This document shows, in pieces, positions 9,501 to 16,586 of a stretch of 32,766 nucleotides of DNA (position 1 is the stretch's first letter; each line of letters opens with the position of its first letter). A program made the translations under genes and the position numbers. Under the pieces are notes generated by a model. The model did not search any database and was not told the DNA's origin. It saw only the letters and a program-made list of their open reading frames with translations. The stretch lies in the IMG/VR virus record IMGVR_UViG_3300020390_000011, positions 1-32,766 of that record; one strand, given 5' to 3'. Source of the DNA: a virus.

Positions 9501-10104
9501 TTTGTGCTTGGGCGCGTTGCGCTGTAGTGCCTTGGCGCAGCTCATTGCTAAACTTATCAACTGAGCGGCCTGTTTTATCAAACTGAGCTGCTAAATCGCG
9601 CTTTGCGGCACGTAAGTTATTGGTGTTTACGTCTGACTTTTTAAGGGCATTTTGTAGTGCGGTATGGGAAGTTGTTTGCTGTGTAAGCTCGGTGCGCATT
9701 TGTGTTAGGTCTTTTTCTGCGGCGTCGAGTGAGCGCGCAAGTTGCACAAATGGCTTATCGGTGTTTTTGGCTTCGGTTTGTAATTGTTCTAATGCGCGTG
9801 CAGCTGCTGCGGTGGCAATTTCTTGTTGTTCTAATTTTTGCTTTGACTGCTCAAACGCACGTATTAGATCAGCTTGGTTAGCTAATCCGTCTAATTCGTT
9901 GGCAAGTTTACCCGCTGTTTGGCTGGTTTGTTTTGCACTTGTATCGGTTTGGTTTAACGACTCACTGAGCTTATCAGCGGCAGGATTAGCAGCATCGGCG
10001 CTTTGCTCAATATTTTTAAGCTCTGTTACCAGTTGCTCAATATTTTGCTTGCCTGTGGCTTCGGCAACTATGCGTAGGGCTAATTCGAGGGTTTTATCTG
10101 CCAT
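6532..10104 (-). CDS. Tail tape measure protein
   Basis: At 1190 residues it is the longest gene. Residues about 15-220 form a long coiled coil rich in Ala, Gln, Glu and Lys. Residues about 225-385 match the N-terminal tape-measure domain seen in many phages: FEKLGIQMQALMGG, later KNTPLQMGEVSQAF and LGQAWAKQKLQGEEILQM, then ERGIPVWDLL. A hydrophobic stretch near residues 470-560 probably spans the membrane during DNA injection, and more coiled coils fill 600-1000. In siphoviruses, tape-measure length sets tail length at about 0.15 nm per residue, so a tail near 180 nm is expected. It follows the tail-tube gene by 80 bp with a terminator-like hairpin between, so tube protein can be made in excess. 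Confidence 0.93.
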   Translation of the reverse strand: MADKTLELALRIVAEATGKQNIEQLVTELKNIEQSADAANPAADKLSESLNQTDTSAKQTSQTAGKLANELDGLANQADLIRAFEQSKQKLEQQEIATAAAARALEQLQTEAKNTDKPFVQLARSLDAAEKDLTQMRTELTQQTTSHTALQNALKKSDVNTNNLRAAKRDLAAQFDKTGRSVDKFSNELRQGTTAQRAQAQSLDGVIGKVTALAAAYVGLDRVAQAVSQVFSTGDKFEKLGIQMQALMGGIAGGEKATDWVKEFTKNTPLQMGEVSQAFVKLKAFGLDPMDGTMQSITDQALKLGGGFQEVEGISLALGQAWAKQKLQGEEILQMVERGIPVWDLLEKVTGKNTVELQKLSSAGQLGRDVIKGLIDEMGRASAGSAAAQMALFSGQVSNAKDNLEQFYNLIAQSGAMDWLKSQITSLNTEFAAMAKDGRLKEWAQNISDTIVSTGTAIKNAATTLYEYRDEIATVAKVWLALKVGSYFSNVIQGATTAIASMRAYTAAVGASTTAQNAATLAANKWNTALKAVGRAGLYTWLISELVEVGILYKDLLVAEEKLRKSQQASAVQAKILADELQQLSNSTGLIITNMDELNTLIDSGKLVWDEAQGRYVNLEYQQRKLAEATVAATEAERQRQALLSLTLPEALKTIEVLEQQAQSLDGVKVGVDGFIQSIESARLAIQNSGEQYQGQLAILGALQIKFEEHGAMLERQKIFAGDVEKAYAELGITSLKTLDDTANKLRAAYELMKESEQPLAIQRQAYLKWAEAAIAAADATDKTVPSSVQAAAAALGLTKELDKLIEKANALKPVTDTNSEAVQRFTRELDKTREAIKTNQQVLASSSATAEQKAQAQAALTIQQQRLTDQTNDLNRVQQIELASLGQLQREHSRLTSELEQLNSRYQSGQLTAQEYNYEKERLTDVLSIVNNLLGDFKGAQDAATASTRAATQATNDQVKANEFATKSLREQRDELDRVSRSASTAATSVGRYNSAQRASVSDVVDYQEKNGSNPYALDTKEINEEKARRNREQIASSQFNKFSVKIDRTTNVRSLNDLYEQINQQLTYLSREQKNTLNAAINAQRESLKSKVSTQQAAQQIQKYTAPTQNDKPSSESFFQTSRGVTNTEINSVLVAIKELVSTIKNQSVNDVKTVRLELALPDGLSANVLAQFEEEFLQRLEQLSNTQ

Positions 10105-10116
10105 GGTGTTAACTCA

Positions 10117-10136
10117 GTTTAAACAAGGTTTAAATG
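10117..10136 (-). repeat. GTTTAAAC-type intergenic repeat, copy 2
   Basis: GTTTAAAC (10117-10124) and a second GGTTTAAA arm (10128-10135) lie just upstream of the tape-measure ATG. The arrangement, two TTTAAAC-like arms a few bases apart, is shared with the copies at 6171 and 16022. Function unknown. Confidence 0.35.
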
Positions 10137-10139
10137 GGG

Positions 10140-10166
10140 ATAAAGGGGCAAACAATGCCCCTTTAT
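10140..10166 (-). terminator. Hairpin terminator after the tail-tube gene
   Basis: A perfect 11-bp inverted repeat (ATAAAGGGGCA and TGCCCCTTTAT) flanks a 5-base loop. It lies 19 bp downstream of the tail-tube stop. The A- and T-rich outer stem gives the layout of a bidirectional intrinsic terminator, though no long U tract follows. It probably reduces transcription into the tape measure. Confidence 0.65.
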
Positions 10167-10184
10167 AAATACGCTTAATAGGGC

Positions 10185-10937
10185 TTATGAAGCGTCTAGC
10201 TCGTCAATGTAGTACGGCTCATTTTTGTTTGCTACCAGCTTAGCTGTGCCCTCAAGCGCAGCGGTTACAAACTCACTGCTTGCTAAGTCAAGCTCAGAGG
10301 TTGGCATCATTGAAGTGTCGTAAATTTCAAAGTTAACTTGCTTACCATTGGCTAGGTTTGTGCCCTCGCCAAAAATACGTAAGCGCGTTTGGCTTACTGT
10401 TGCACCGTTAATGCGTTTACCAGAGCGGGCATTGTAAGAGCCGCTAATAGCAATACTGCCACCAGCATCTAATGCACCGCCTTTAATGGCGCGTATCATG
10501 CCTAGGGCAAAGTTAAACTCGTAATCAACACCAGCAACTAAGGTTTCTGTCGCTTGTTTTACTACTACGTCGTTTGTAAAGTTTTGCCCTGGTACTGAAA
10601 CCCATGATTGGTTAACTGGCATAGTTACGGCTTCGTCGGTTAATGTACCTGCTGCGTCGTTAATTGCGGCCACATCGCCCATGAGCGCAAGTGCGATCAT
10701 TTCGGCTGGTTGGTCGTCAAACTCCCATGTAATAACAGTTGGTTTGCCTATTTTTACGTCATCAAGTGATTGACCTTTAGTGGCTTTTTTATTTGATGTA
10801 CGTACAACCGAATCGGCTTCGGCTTTAATGCCTAGCTTAGTGGTGTTAATTGGGCCAAAAATTTGGCCAGTGCTTACGCCTTGCTCATTTAAGCGGTCTA
10901 CAAAAATGTTGCCCGCTAGTAAAATACCGTCGCTCAT
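10185..10937 (-). CDS. Major tail (tube) protein
   Basis: It encodes 250 residues, beta-rich and without a membrane segment, opening with MSDGILLAGNIFVDRLN and containing a middle segment with SGSYNARSGKRING near residue 165. Length, position before the tape measure, and its own good ribosome site (AAAGGAG) are those of a long-tail tube protein. It follows the tail-terminator gene after one base and is followed by a hairpin, as expected for a protein needed in many copies. No sheath gene lies next to it, so the tail is non-contractile. The identity rests on position and general character. Confidence 0.75.
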   Translation of the reverse strand: MSDGILLAGNIFVDRLNEQGVSTGQIFGPINTTKLGIKAEADSVVRTSNKKATKGQSLDDVKIGKPTVITWEFDDQPAEMIALALMGDVAAINDAAGTLTDEAVTMPVNQSWVSVPGQNFTNDVVVKQATETLVAGVDYEFNFALGMIRAIKGGALDAGGSIAISGSYNARSGKRINGATVSQTRLRIFGEGTNLANGKQVNFEIYDTSMMPTSELDLASSEFVTAALEGTAKLVANKNEPYYIDELDAS

Positions 10938-10938
10938 A

Positions 10939-11358
10939 TTAAAGCGCTCCTTTAAGTCTCATTTGACAAGTAAAAGCCAGCGGGTAATACGCATGGCCTT
11001 TGGTGAATTGGGGTTTAGCAGGGGTGTTAACTCGCACCCAAGGGCCTGTGTTGTTGTGGACTTTGCCCGCTAAAGCACGAATGATGTTTGTTAGATGTGT
11101 GCCATGGTCTTTGTCGCGCTTCCGTACTACTAGGACAACTAACCAAGTTTGCACTATTTGCATGTTATAGCCGCCATTCTTGGCTTCTGGTAACTTGTCA
11201 CCGTAATAAATCAAATGAATTGATGGTGTAGTCTGCATGTCCTCTTTAACGTCTGCTAATTCATCGCTCAAGTAAACTCGCTTGATATTTGGCACTTGTT
11301 CGAGTGCTTCTTTAAGCGGGTATTGAGCTGCAAAGTAGTCGGTTGAGATTTCAAACAT
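10939..11358 (-). CDS. Tail terminator (gp37-like) protein
   Basis: It encodes 139 residues with an alpha/beta pattern: an N-terminal helix (LKEALEQVPNIKRVYLS), a strand (SIHLIYYGD), and then QTWLVVLVVRKRD, which is typical of tail terminators that cap the tube at the head-proximal end. It lies between the DUF1320 head-tail connector and the tube gene, the standard order in B3-like phages. Its start overlaps the upstream stop by one base. The family call comes from the sequence pattern and gene order. Confidence 0.7.
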   Translation of the reverse strand: MFEISTDYFAAQYPLKEALEQVPNIKRVYLSDELADVKEDMQTTPSIHLIYYGDKLPEAKNGGYNMQIVQTWLVVLVVRKRDKDHGTHLTNIIRALAGKVHNNTGPWVRVNTPAKPQFTKGHAYYPLAFTCQMRLKGAL

Positions 11359-11786
11359 CAGATAAACCCTTTTGATTTTTCACGGGCAAATACGCTCCCT
11401 GCGCTTTCGATTTGTGCTGTATTTTGCACTTGAGCGTCTTGTCCTAACGCATCAACACCAATACTCAGCTCTCCCTTTGCAACTGAGGTTAGGAATTTAA
11501 TTGCATCCTTGTAACGTGTTTCAACATGCTCAGGGGCATCATTTGTACCGAGCTTATAGCGGGCAATGTCGCAACAAAGTTGCTCAAGTAAGTTAGGCAC
11601 GTTTGCAAGCGGCAACTCATAACGACTAGCTAAATAGCCGTCAATCATATCGCTTGCATCAGTAATCGCTTGCTCTATCACGGGGATGTTAATAGCGTCA
11701 GCTGGGGCATCATCGCGCGCACTTAAATAAATAAGATCTTGCTCTCCGAAGCGCTGCTGCATTGCTGTGATAGTTGCGTAAGCCAT
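11358..11786 (-). CDS. DUF1320 head-tail connector (Mu gp36-like)
   Basis: It encodes 142 residues that match the gp36 family: MAYATITAMQQRFGEQDL at the start, then ITDASDMIDGYLASRYELPL and the helical LLEQLCCDIARYKL. Members of this family are small helical connectors between the portal and tail. It lies between the gp35-like protein and the tail terminator, as in Mu and FluMu, and its genes are adjacent or overlapping with both. Confidence 0.88.
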   Translation of the reverse strand: MAYATITAMQQRFGEQDLIYLSARDDAPADAINIPVIEQAITDASDMIDGYLASRYELPLANVPNLLEQLCCDIARYKLGTNDAPEHVETRYKDAIKFLTSVAKGELSIGVDALGQDAQVQNTAQIESAGSVFAREKSKGFI

Positions 11787-12260
11787 TTACTCACCTTCAC
11801 CTTTTGAGTCAACATCTTGAAGCCACAACCAAGCAGCATCACGATCGGCAGCTGATACTTTAACCTTCAATACTTCACCCTCTTTTTCACCAGGGGTTTC
11901 GTATGTAACTTGTTCCACAACAGGTTTAAGTTCCATCTGTTCATCAATCATGATTGCTATAATCGGTTGCAGGGCTTGTGGTGCCTGTGTGTAGTCAACA
12001 TGCTCATAGAGCTTTACAGTTGTATCCACATTATTTGCGTCCAACTGTCCCTGCGACGCTGTACCTTCATCGCGCGGTATAACTTGCACCGATAAGCGTG
12101 GATCATTTTCAATTGCTTCAAGCTGCTCTTGAGTGAGTGACTCTGCTGATAATGTTTGCTTGCCGCTGGCAAGGCTAATACCGCCACGGCGGTAGCCCGT
12201 AGGCTGAGTGCAATGGACAATGACAGCCGCAAGGGCAGTAAGCTTAAGGTTTTTAGCCAT
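11787..12260 (-). CDS. Mu gp35-like (HI1506-related) head protein
   Basis: A 157-residue protein with an N-terminal region holding GYRRGGISL and LTQEQLEAIENDPRL, a pattern known from the HI1506/gp35 proteins of Mu-like prophages. These follow the capsid gene and are thought to act in head completion. Residues about 75-157 are a divergent extension. The start (12260) follows AGGAG by about 11 bases; an ATG five bases further upstream is in another frame. It sits between gpT and DUF1320, the standard place. Confidence 0.72.
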   Translation of the reverse strand: MAKNLKLTALAAVIVHCTQPTGYRRGGISLASGKQTLSAESLTQEQLEAIENDPRLSVQVIPRDEGTASQGQLDANNVDTTVKLYEHVDYTQAPQALQPIIAIMIDEQMELKPVVEQVTYETPGEKEGEVLKVKVSAADRDAAWLWLQDVDSKGEGE

Positions 12261-12287
12261 TTCATTATTACTCCTGATTTAAAGCGT

Positions 12288-12303
12288 GGGGCTTTGCAGC
12301 CCC
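12288..12303 (-). terminator. Small hairpin after the capsid gene
   Basis: GGGGCT and AGCCCC are perfect inverted 6-bp arms with a 4-base loop, 23 bp downstream of the gpT stop. No clear U tract follows on the minus strand, so it may be a weak terminator or an RNA-stabilising structure that raises capsid mRNA over downstream genes. Confidence 0.4.
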
Positions 12304-12326
12304 GTGCTAATAGGGTTTTAGGTTGA

Positions 12327-13235
12327 TTAAATGTAATCAGCTACTAATAGCTCTACACGGCCTTTAAGTTCATTTGAGCTGTTTGATTCCATTTCACGCT
12401 CTAACATACGAGTGGCTAGCTTTTCCATACTTGCAGGTACAACTAACATGGTTGGCTTAACTCCCAACTTACGGCCTCCGTCTGCTTTAAAACTACGCAT
12501 TTTTTCGATGCTGTCCCATAGGTTATCTGGTGTTAATGCACGTTTATTAGCAAAAGCCAGTTGCCAAAAGCCAAACCCTGCTGCATCACGGCAATCAACG
12601 CCGTAGCGATATTCTTTGCGAGTGAATACGGCTTCGTCATCCATTTTTGTCATAGCCAGCAAGTTAGGCTTTTTGCGTTCTTGAAAAATAAGCGGTTTAA
12701 GTGCTTTTGAGGTATCAAGCACGTACCAAGCTTCACCTGTGTAATTAGCATCTTCTGCCATATTTGCAGTAGAAATCGCAGCTCCTGTTCCATCAGCATT
12801 TGGATACACAGGATGATCGACATCAAAATAGTTTTGTCCGTCGTAACAAAGAGTTGTAAAACCTGCCGCTAGTAATGGGAAAATCATTTCATCTGGGTGA
12901 ATGGCCGCCGCGTTACCCATCTCTTTAAAGATTGGTGAGTATACGCCTAGGTTATCGTCTTCAATATCATTGCGGTCTACGCCGACAGTTGACTCGTAAT
13001 CGTCGTTCGTAATGGTGTACGCCTGCGATTTCATACTTTGAATATTACGATCGCCAATCCACTTAGCTAGGCTTGGAAACTTACCCAACCAGCCGTAGGT
13101 ATTACTAGCTGATGTAGATTTAATTACGCTGGCAATTTTTTCAAATTGTGGTTTAGCTTCTGATTTACCTTGTTCAAACTCAGATTTAAACGCTGTAAAT
13201 AAAGCGGTTAAAATTTGTGGGGTAACTAACGCCAT
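12327..13235 (-). CDS. T: Major capsid protein (Mu gpT-like)
   Basis: It encodes 302 residues, close to the 305 of Mu gpT. The N-terminus (ALVTPQILTALFTAFKSEF), the segment TYGWLGKFPSLAKWIGDR and VGVDRNDIEDDNLG are characteristic of the gpT family. It self-assembles into the icosahedral shell on the scaffold encoded just upstream. The start lies in a TAATG overlap with the protease/scaffold stop and has AAGGAG upstream, so translation is strong and coupled. It ends with a short hairpin downstream. Confidence 0.93.
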   Translation of the reverse strand: MALVTPQILTALFTAFKSEFEQGKSEAKPQFEKIASVIKSTSASNTYGWLGKFPSLAKWIGDRNIQSMKSQAYTITNDDYESTVGVDRNDIEDDNLGVYSPIFKEMGNAAAIHPDEMIFPLLAAGFTTLCYDGQNYFDVDHPVYPNADGTGAAISTANMAEDANYTGEAWYVLDTSKALKPLIFQERKKPNLLAMTKMDDEAVFTRKEYRYGVDCRDAAGFGFWQLAFANKRALTPDNLWDSIEKMRSFKADGGRKLGVKPTMLVVPASMEKLATRMLEREMESNSSNELKGRVELLVADYI

Positions 13236-13810
13236 TAGTTATGCTCCTTTTTAGCTTTTGCGTAAACAGCATGACTAATACCTAGCTGATCAGCTGCGTA
13301 TTTATCTTCTGCTGTAAGTGCTGCTAAGCCTTCTTTATCTTGCTCAGGCTTAGGGATGGTAGTGGTTTGCTGTGCCGTTAAGCTGGCAATAGGCGAACGG
13401 GCATCTAACACGGATTTTAATGCAACAATACCTTGCTGATTACCTAGACTAGCGAGGTACTCAACCTCGCTGTTAATGATTCGGCCATCTTGTTTAGCCT
13501 GGCTAATCGCCTGCTCAACCGATTGGGTGTCACTGGTACTTTTTAACGCGACCATTTCAGCATGCAATGCGTTGTAAGTTTCAACTGGTACATACTTCGC
13601 TAAATTAACCTCAGAATCTGAGCTATTAGCTTTTAGTGCTGCAACGGCATCATTAGCATTACTTAGTTCTGTGGTGAGCTTATCGGCTTCGTCTGCTTTG
13701 GCTTTTAAAGCTGCCAGTGCTGTTGTTGCTTGGGTGTAATCTGCATCGGTGACGTTATCACCATTCACAGTGACACCGAGCAAGCTCAGCAATTTTTGAG
13801 CTGCATTCAT
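13235..13810 (-). CDS. Z: Nested scaffold protein (gpZ-like) from internal start
   Basis: An in-frame ATG (13808-13810) begins MNAAQKLLSLLG and has GGAG eight bases upstream (GGAGATACACCC), a better ribosome site than the one of the full-length protein. It would give about 191 residues: the helical C-terminal half of the protease gene. In Mu, gene Z lies inside gene I in the same way and encodes the scaffold. This explains how protease and scaffold can be made in different amounts. Confidence 0.75.
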   Translation of the reverse strand: MNAAQKLLSLLGVTVNGDNVTDADYTQATTALAALKAKADEADKLTTELSNANDAVAALKANSSDSEVNLAKYVPVETYNALHAEMVALKSTSDTQSVEQAISQAKQDGRIINSEVEYLASLGNQQGIVALKSVLDARSPIASLTAQQTTTIPKPEQDKEGLAALTAEDKYAADQLGISHAVYAKAKKEHN

Positions 13811-14398
13811 GGGTGTATCTCCATTGTTAAGATGGGTTTTAGAAGCTGTTAAAACCGCTACTTTGTCCATCCCGTCTACAGCAGGGTCATTGGTAAGGGC
13901 AAAGTGGCGTAATTTTGTAGGACGGCCCGTTTGTTTGTCGTAATGAAAAACAGGGCTAATAAAGCGGTATTCATCATTTTTTAAATGAGCACGTGCGCGA
14001 GGAGTCCAGCGGACATTAAGGGCATAAAGTCCCTCACCTGGTACGTACTCTATATCGCTCGGATTAAACCAACCGCTTGCTGGTGCTGGCTTGCCGTTTT
14101 CTTCGGCATGTAGGGTTTGGTGCTCGTAGTCAAAGTGGTAGTCGTTAGTGCGTGTGCTGGCTGTGCTTTTAAGTAACTCAAATGCAGCTTGGTCTAGTAA
14201 CCAGGCATTATCAGGCACATCGAATGGGCGACCATCGTGTGATTTAAAATAGCCATCAGGCATCACCATTACGCGCTCGCTGATACCTTGCTCGTTTATT
14301 TCACTTTCAAAGCGGCAAGCAGCAAAACCTAAATTAGTAGGTTGATTCGCAGATAGTACTGCAACGGTTTCTTTTGATATTGTGTGTTGTAATTTCAT
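13235..14398 (-). CDS. I: Prohead protease with scaffold domain (Mu gpI-like)
   Basis: The N-terminal 190 residues are the Mu gpI protease: HFDYEHQTLH (catalytic His region), ASGWFNP, then RFISPVFHYD and LTNDPAVDGM. The C-terminal half is helical and repetitive, as expected for the scaffold. I use the ATG at 14398; the GTG three codons upstream is inside a hairpin arm. This start has no clear Shine-Dalgarno sequence, and the stem of a 13-bp inverted repeat ends in the start codon. Upstream lies the putative PI promoter motif. An internal start gives the separate scaffold. The stop overlaps the gpT start. Confidence 0.9.
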   Translation of the reverse strand: MKLQHTISKETVAVLSANQPTNLGFAACRFESEINEQGISERVMVMPDGYFKSHDGRPFDVPDNAWLLDQAAFELLKSTASTRTNDYHFDYEHQTLHAEENGKPAPASGWFNPSDIEYVPGEGLYALNVRWTPRARAHLKNDEYRFISPVFHYDKQTGRPTKLRHFALTNDPAVDGMDKVAVLTASKTHLNNGDTPMNAAQKLLSLLGVTVNGDNVTDADYTQATTALAALKAKADEADKLTTELSNANDAVAALKANSSDSEVNLAKYVPVETYNALHAEMVALKSTSDTQSVEQAISQAKQDGRIINSEVEYLASLGNQQGIVALKSVLDARSPIASLTAQQTTTIPKPEQDKEGLAALTAEDKYAADQLGISHAVYAKAKKEHN

Positions 14399-14432
14399 AC
14401 TGAGCACAGTTAAAAAAGTCTGTGCTCAGTAT
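14397..14432 (-). promoter_or_regulatory. 13-bp inverted repeat ending in the protease start codon
   Basis: The two arms, ATACTGAGCACAG (14397-14409) and CTGTGCTCAGTAT (14420-14432), are perfect reverse complements with a 10-base loop. On the mRNA the second arm ends with the AU of the AUG start. The endolysin gene has the same layout at 24400-24429 with different bases. It could act on translation start, or be an operator. It lies about 20 bp downstream of the shared 19-bp motif. Confidence 0.6.
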
Positions 14433-14453
14433 TACTTTAAAATGATTTGGGCT

Positions 14454-14472
14454 GGCCGTGCGGTGTTTCGGG
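14454..14472 (-). promoter_or_regulatory. Putative late promoter motif PI
   Basis: The minus strand reads CCCGAAACACCGCACGGCC, and it differs at only two of 19 positions from the motif upstream of the endolysin gene (24454-24472). It lies 56 bp upstream of the protease start. In Mu, genes lys and I have the late promoters Plys and PI, bound by the C activator; here the Mor/C-family protein at 26976-27398 is the probable activator. The promoter role is inferred from repeat and context. Confidence 0.55.
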
Positions 14473-14484
14473 AATTTGGGGGTG

Positions 14485-14742
14485 TTAAAAGCCTTGTATA
14501 ATCACTTCTGTATCAGATGCCGACATTACCTCAAATTCCGTTATATCACCAACTTCTAACTTGTTTTGATTGGTTAATTCACCTAGATCAACCTGATTAC
14601 TTGCACCTTTAATTTTATATTTAACCGTAGCTGCTGGCCCAGCAACAATAATTGAGTAATTATCACAAGTTTGTGGGCCTAACTCGTTTTGGTTAATGGT
14701 AACTGGTGATGTGCTTATTGAAAATACCCTACTAAATAACAT
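14485..14742 (-). CDS. Small beta-rich hypothetical protein (85 aa)
   Basis: It encodes 85 residues, with a beta-rich composition (TVKYKIKGASNQVDLGEL, then EVMSASDTEVIIQGF) that suggests a small beta-sandwich such as a decoration protein. No membrane segment or enzyme motif is visible. It is 18 bp after the SGNH-hydrolase-like gene and is probably co-transcribed. The pair is absent from the Mu order, where gpG is followed by gpI, so it looks like added cargo. Its stop lies 12 bp before the PI motif. The function is unknown. Confidence 0.5.
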   Translation of the reverse strand: MLFSRVFSISTSPVTINQNELGPQTCDNYSIIVAGPAATVKYKIKGASNQVDLGELTNQNKLEVGDITEFEVMSASDTEVIIQGF

Positions 14743-14760
14743 GGATTACTCCTATATCGT

Positions 14761-15993
14761 TTACTGTAAAATTTCGGTGACTCTTACCAATGATAAGTAA
14801 GTCCAATTTCCACCGTCAGGACGGCGAATTTTAATTCCATAATCTAATAACTCTCTCCCTGTACAAGTTGCTTCGATTATTTCAGCAGGGCTAGAAACAG
14901 CATCAAGCAATATTTCACTTTGACCAGCTATAGAATACAAACCGAGTCTTTGTCCTGTATTTGCAGCTCGAGAAGCCGTTACTTGAACTCTAATAAGCGC
15001 ATCAACATTTAAATTTGGTATCTCAAAGTGAATGTCCATATACTCAGCACCAGACTGTATATAGAGAGAATCTGTTAGTCCTACATGGTTGGTTATATCT
15101 AGTTCTTTGTGAGTCGGATCGTTTACATTTCCTCTGCCTGCACTATTAAAAGTATCCCCTGGCGGCGCTATTCCAGATAAGGTGACTGTAGCATTCGTGA
15201 CTTTTGTATAATCAGTGTTAAAAATATCGATAGTCCCCACAGAAGTAATAAGATTTAAGCCACCTTCCATTACTGATGCTCGACCAAACTGTAAAAGAAC
15301 GTCCTTGAATGGCGCTGTTTCCGTAGGTGGCTCTATTAGATCTTTTTCGGTTTTAATGATGTATGGACTTGTTACATCTACTAAGTAATTTATTGTTAAA
15401 TCAATACCAGTCTGGCTTGGGTGTGTCCCATCAGGCCCGTGCCACACTCCTTCGTTTTCATCTGTCAACTTGTACAGTTGTAAAGGTATGTCTGCGAACT
15501 CATTAATCAAAGGATTAATTATTTGACTGTTATATTCGATACTTCTTTTTTCTGACGGCTCTATTCTTTTAGTTATGTCCGAAATTGCCAAAATAAATCC
15601 TGCTGCTTTAAGTTGGCTGCAAATTTCACGCATATTAGATGCGATTAATTCTGCATTATGAGGGTAAACTAATATATCGTTTCCTGGACCATGTAATATC
15701 ACCATAGTTCTAAGGGCATTACTTCCATGCTCTGCTATGATTGTATCTACGCGTTCCAAATAACTAATTGAGCCTGTACCACTCTCTGCATAGTTAAAGA
15801 TTTTTAAATTATTTACACCGTGGCTTTCATACTTCTCGAGTGCTTTGACTATTCCTGTAGGGCTAAAGGATTGATTTAATATCGATGCGCCAAAAATGAT
15901 TATGCTGTCTATCTGCTTTGGGAAAAAGTCTATCCTAGAATTCAGCGCTCTTCTTATAGCACTTGTAAGTGCATTTCTTAATGCAGGTCTCAT
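14761..15993 (-). CDS. SGNH-hydrolase-like protein with C-terminal beta domain
   Basis: Residues about 28-210 carry SGNH/GDSL blocks: FGAS (S37, with Ala where Asp is usual), ESGTGS (G72/G74), HGPGND (N105), and GPDGTHPS (D188 and H191). The family hydrolyses ester bonds in lipids or on acylated sugars. Residues about 230-410 look like a beta-sandwich that could bind sugars. There is no signal peptide, so a virion part or a cytosolic enzyme is likelier than an exported one. A strong ribosome site (GTAGGAGGG) precedes the ATG. It lies between gpG and the protease, where Mu has no such gene. Enzyme class is well supported; substrate is unknown. Confidence 0.75.
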   Translation of the reverse strand: MRPALRNALTSAIRRALNSRIDFFPKQIDSIIIFGASILNQSFSPTGIVKALEKYESHGVNNLKIFNYAESGTGSISYLERVDTIIAEHGSNALRTMVILHGPGNDILVYPHNAELIASNMREICSQLKAAGFILAISDITKRIEPSEKRSIEYNSQIINPLINEFADIPLQLYKLTDENEGVWHGPDGTHPSQTGIDLTINYLVDVTSPYIIKTEKDLIEPPTETAPFKDVLLQFGRASVMEGGLNLITSVGTIDIFNTDYTKVTNATVTLSGIAPPGDTFNSAGRGNVNDPTHKELDITNHVGLTDSLYIQSGAEYMDIHFEIPNLNVDALIRVQVTASRAANTGQRLGLYSIAGQSEILLDAVSSPAEIIEATCTGRELLDYGIKIRRPDGGNWTYLSLVRVTEILQ

Positions 15994-16021
15994 TGCTCAC
16001 CCTCCTACAACCTGTAACCCT

Positions 16022-16040
16022 GTTTAAACACCGTTTAAAA
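16022..16040 (-). repeat. GTTTAAAC-type intergenic repeat, copy 3
   Basis: GTTTAAAC (16022-16029) and a TTTAAA arm (16034-16039) lie about 29 bp upstream of the SGNH-protein start. On the minus strand it is followed by ACAGGG as in the copy at 6171. Function unknown. Confidence 0.35.
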
Positions 16041-16158
16041 TCACTTCTAAGGCTGCATATTTAAAATTACCCGCCGTATTACGCTTTTGCTTTTTTAGGC
16101 TCTTAAAATCGCTTACAGCTCGTTTGAGATTTAGTTGATCAAGAACTCTCCAAGAATC
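16024..16158 (-). pseudogene. Orphan open frame without start, possible gene remnant
   Basis: On the minus strand, a frame different from gpG stays open for about 40 codons and ends at a TAA (16024-16026). It reads DQLNLKRAVSDFKSLKKQ, then NTAGNFKYAALEVILNGV, which is protein-like, but has no ATG, GTG or TTG start. It may be the 3' remnant of a gene displaced when the hydrolase cargo came in, or chance. Length is too short to decide. Confidence 0.22.
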
Positions 16159-16586
16159 TCAATCACCTCTTTTTCATCATCGCTTGATAATCCTAGAATG
16201 GGGCGTGCTGGTATGGCTGCTAATCGTGGGATCATATCGCTAGTCCCTCCATAATGTTGAATAGCTGCGTATATTAAGTTTGTGCCGAACTCTAGCGACT
16301 CGTCACCGATGTTATAAGCGAACGTGTCACGTAGTACGTCGTTTAGCCTGAGTATTTTATCTTTGTTTTTTTTCTTGCGTTTTGCATACTCAGAGCTTAA
16401 TGCTTGCCAAGGCTCTCCATCTGGACTTCGTTGCTCGTCAAAGTGATCGCGATGCGTCAACATTAAATGCTCGCCCACGTTGCCAAGCGCAGGTGCTAAA
16501 TCATCTAAATTATTTACAAGCTGAGTTAATACATCGCTAACCGCTTGCGCGCCCTCCGTGCTTATTTGGATTTTTGCACCAGCCAT
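16131..16586 (-). CDS. G: Virion morphogenesis protein (Mu gpG-like)
   Basis: It encodes 151 residues, close to the 156 of Mu gpG. The family pattern is visible: HFDEQRSPDGEPWQALSSEY, then ILRLNDVLRDTF, LIYAAIQHYGG and PARPILGLSSDDE. The protein acts in head or tail joining. The N-terminal third is helical. It starts one base before the stop of the 64-residue gene. In Mu the protease gene follows; here two cargo genes come between. Confidence 0.9.
   Translation of the reverse strand: MAGAKIQISTEGAQAVSDVLTQLVNNLDDLAPALGNVGEHLMLTHRDHFDEQRSPDGEPWQALSSEYAKRKKKNKDKILRLNDVLRDTFAYNIGDESLEFGTNLIYAAIQHYGGTSDMIPRLAAIPARPILGLSSDDEKEVIEILGEFLIN

Noticed and set aside
9215-10168. Long plus-strand frames opposite the tape measure
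   Set aside because: They are antisense to a long gene with clear tape-measure motifs, have no ribosome sites, and their composition is a mirror of the Ala/Gln-rich coiled coil.
12014-12265. A minus-strand frame of 83 codons starting five bases before the gp35-like gene
   Set aside because: It lies within the gp35-like gene in another frame, with low-complexity Leu/Ser translation; gp35-like protein has the family pattern and fits the gene order.
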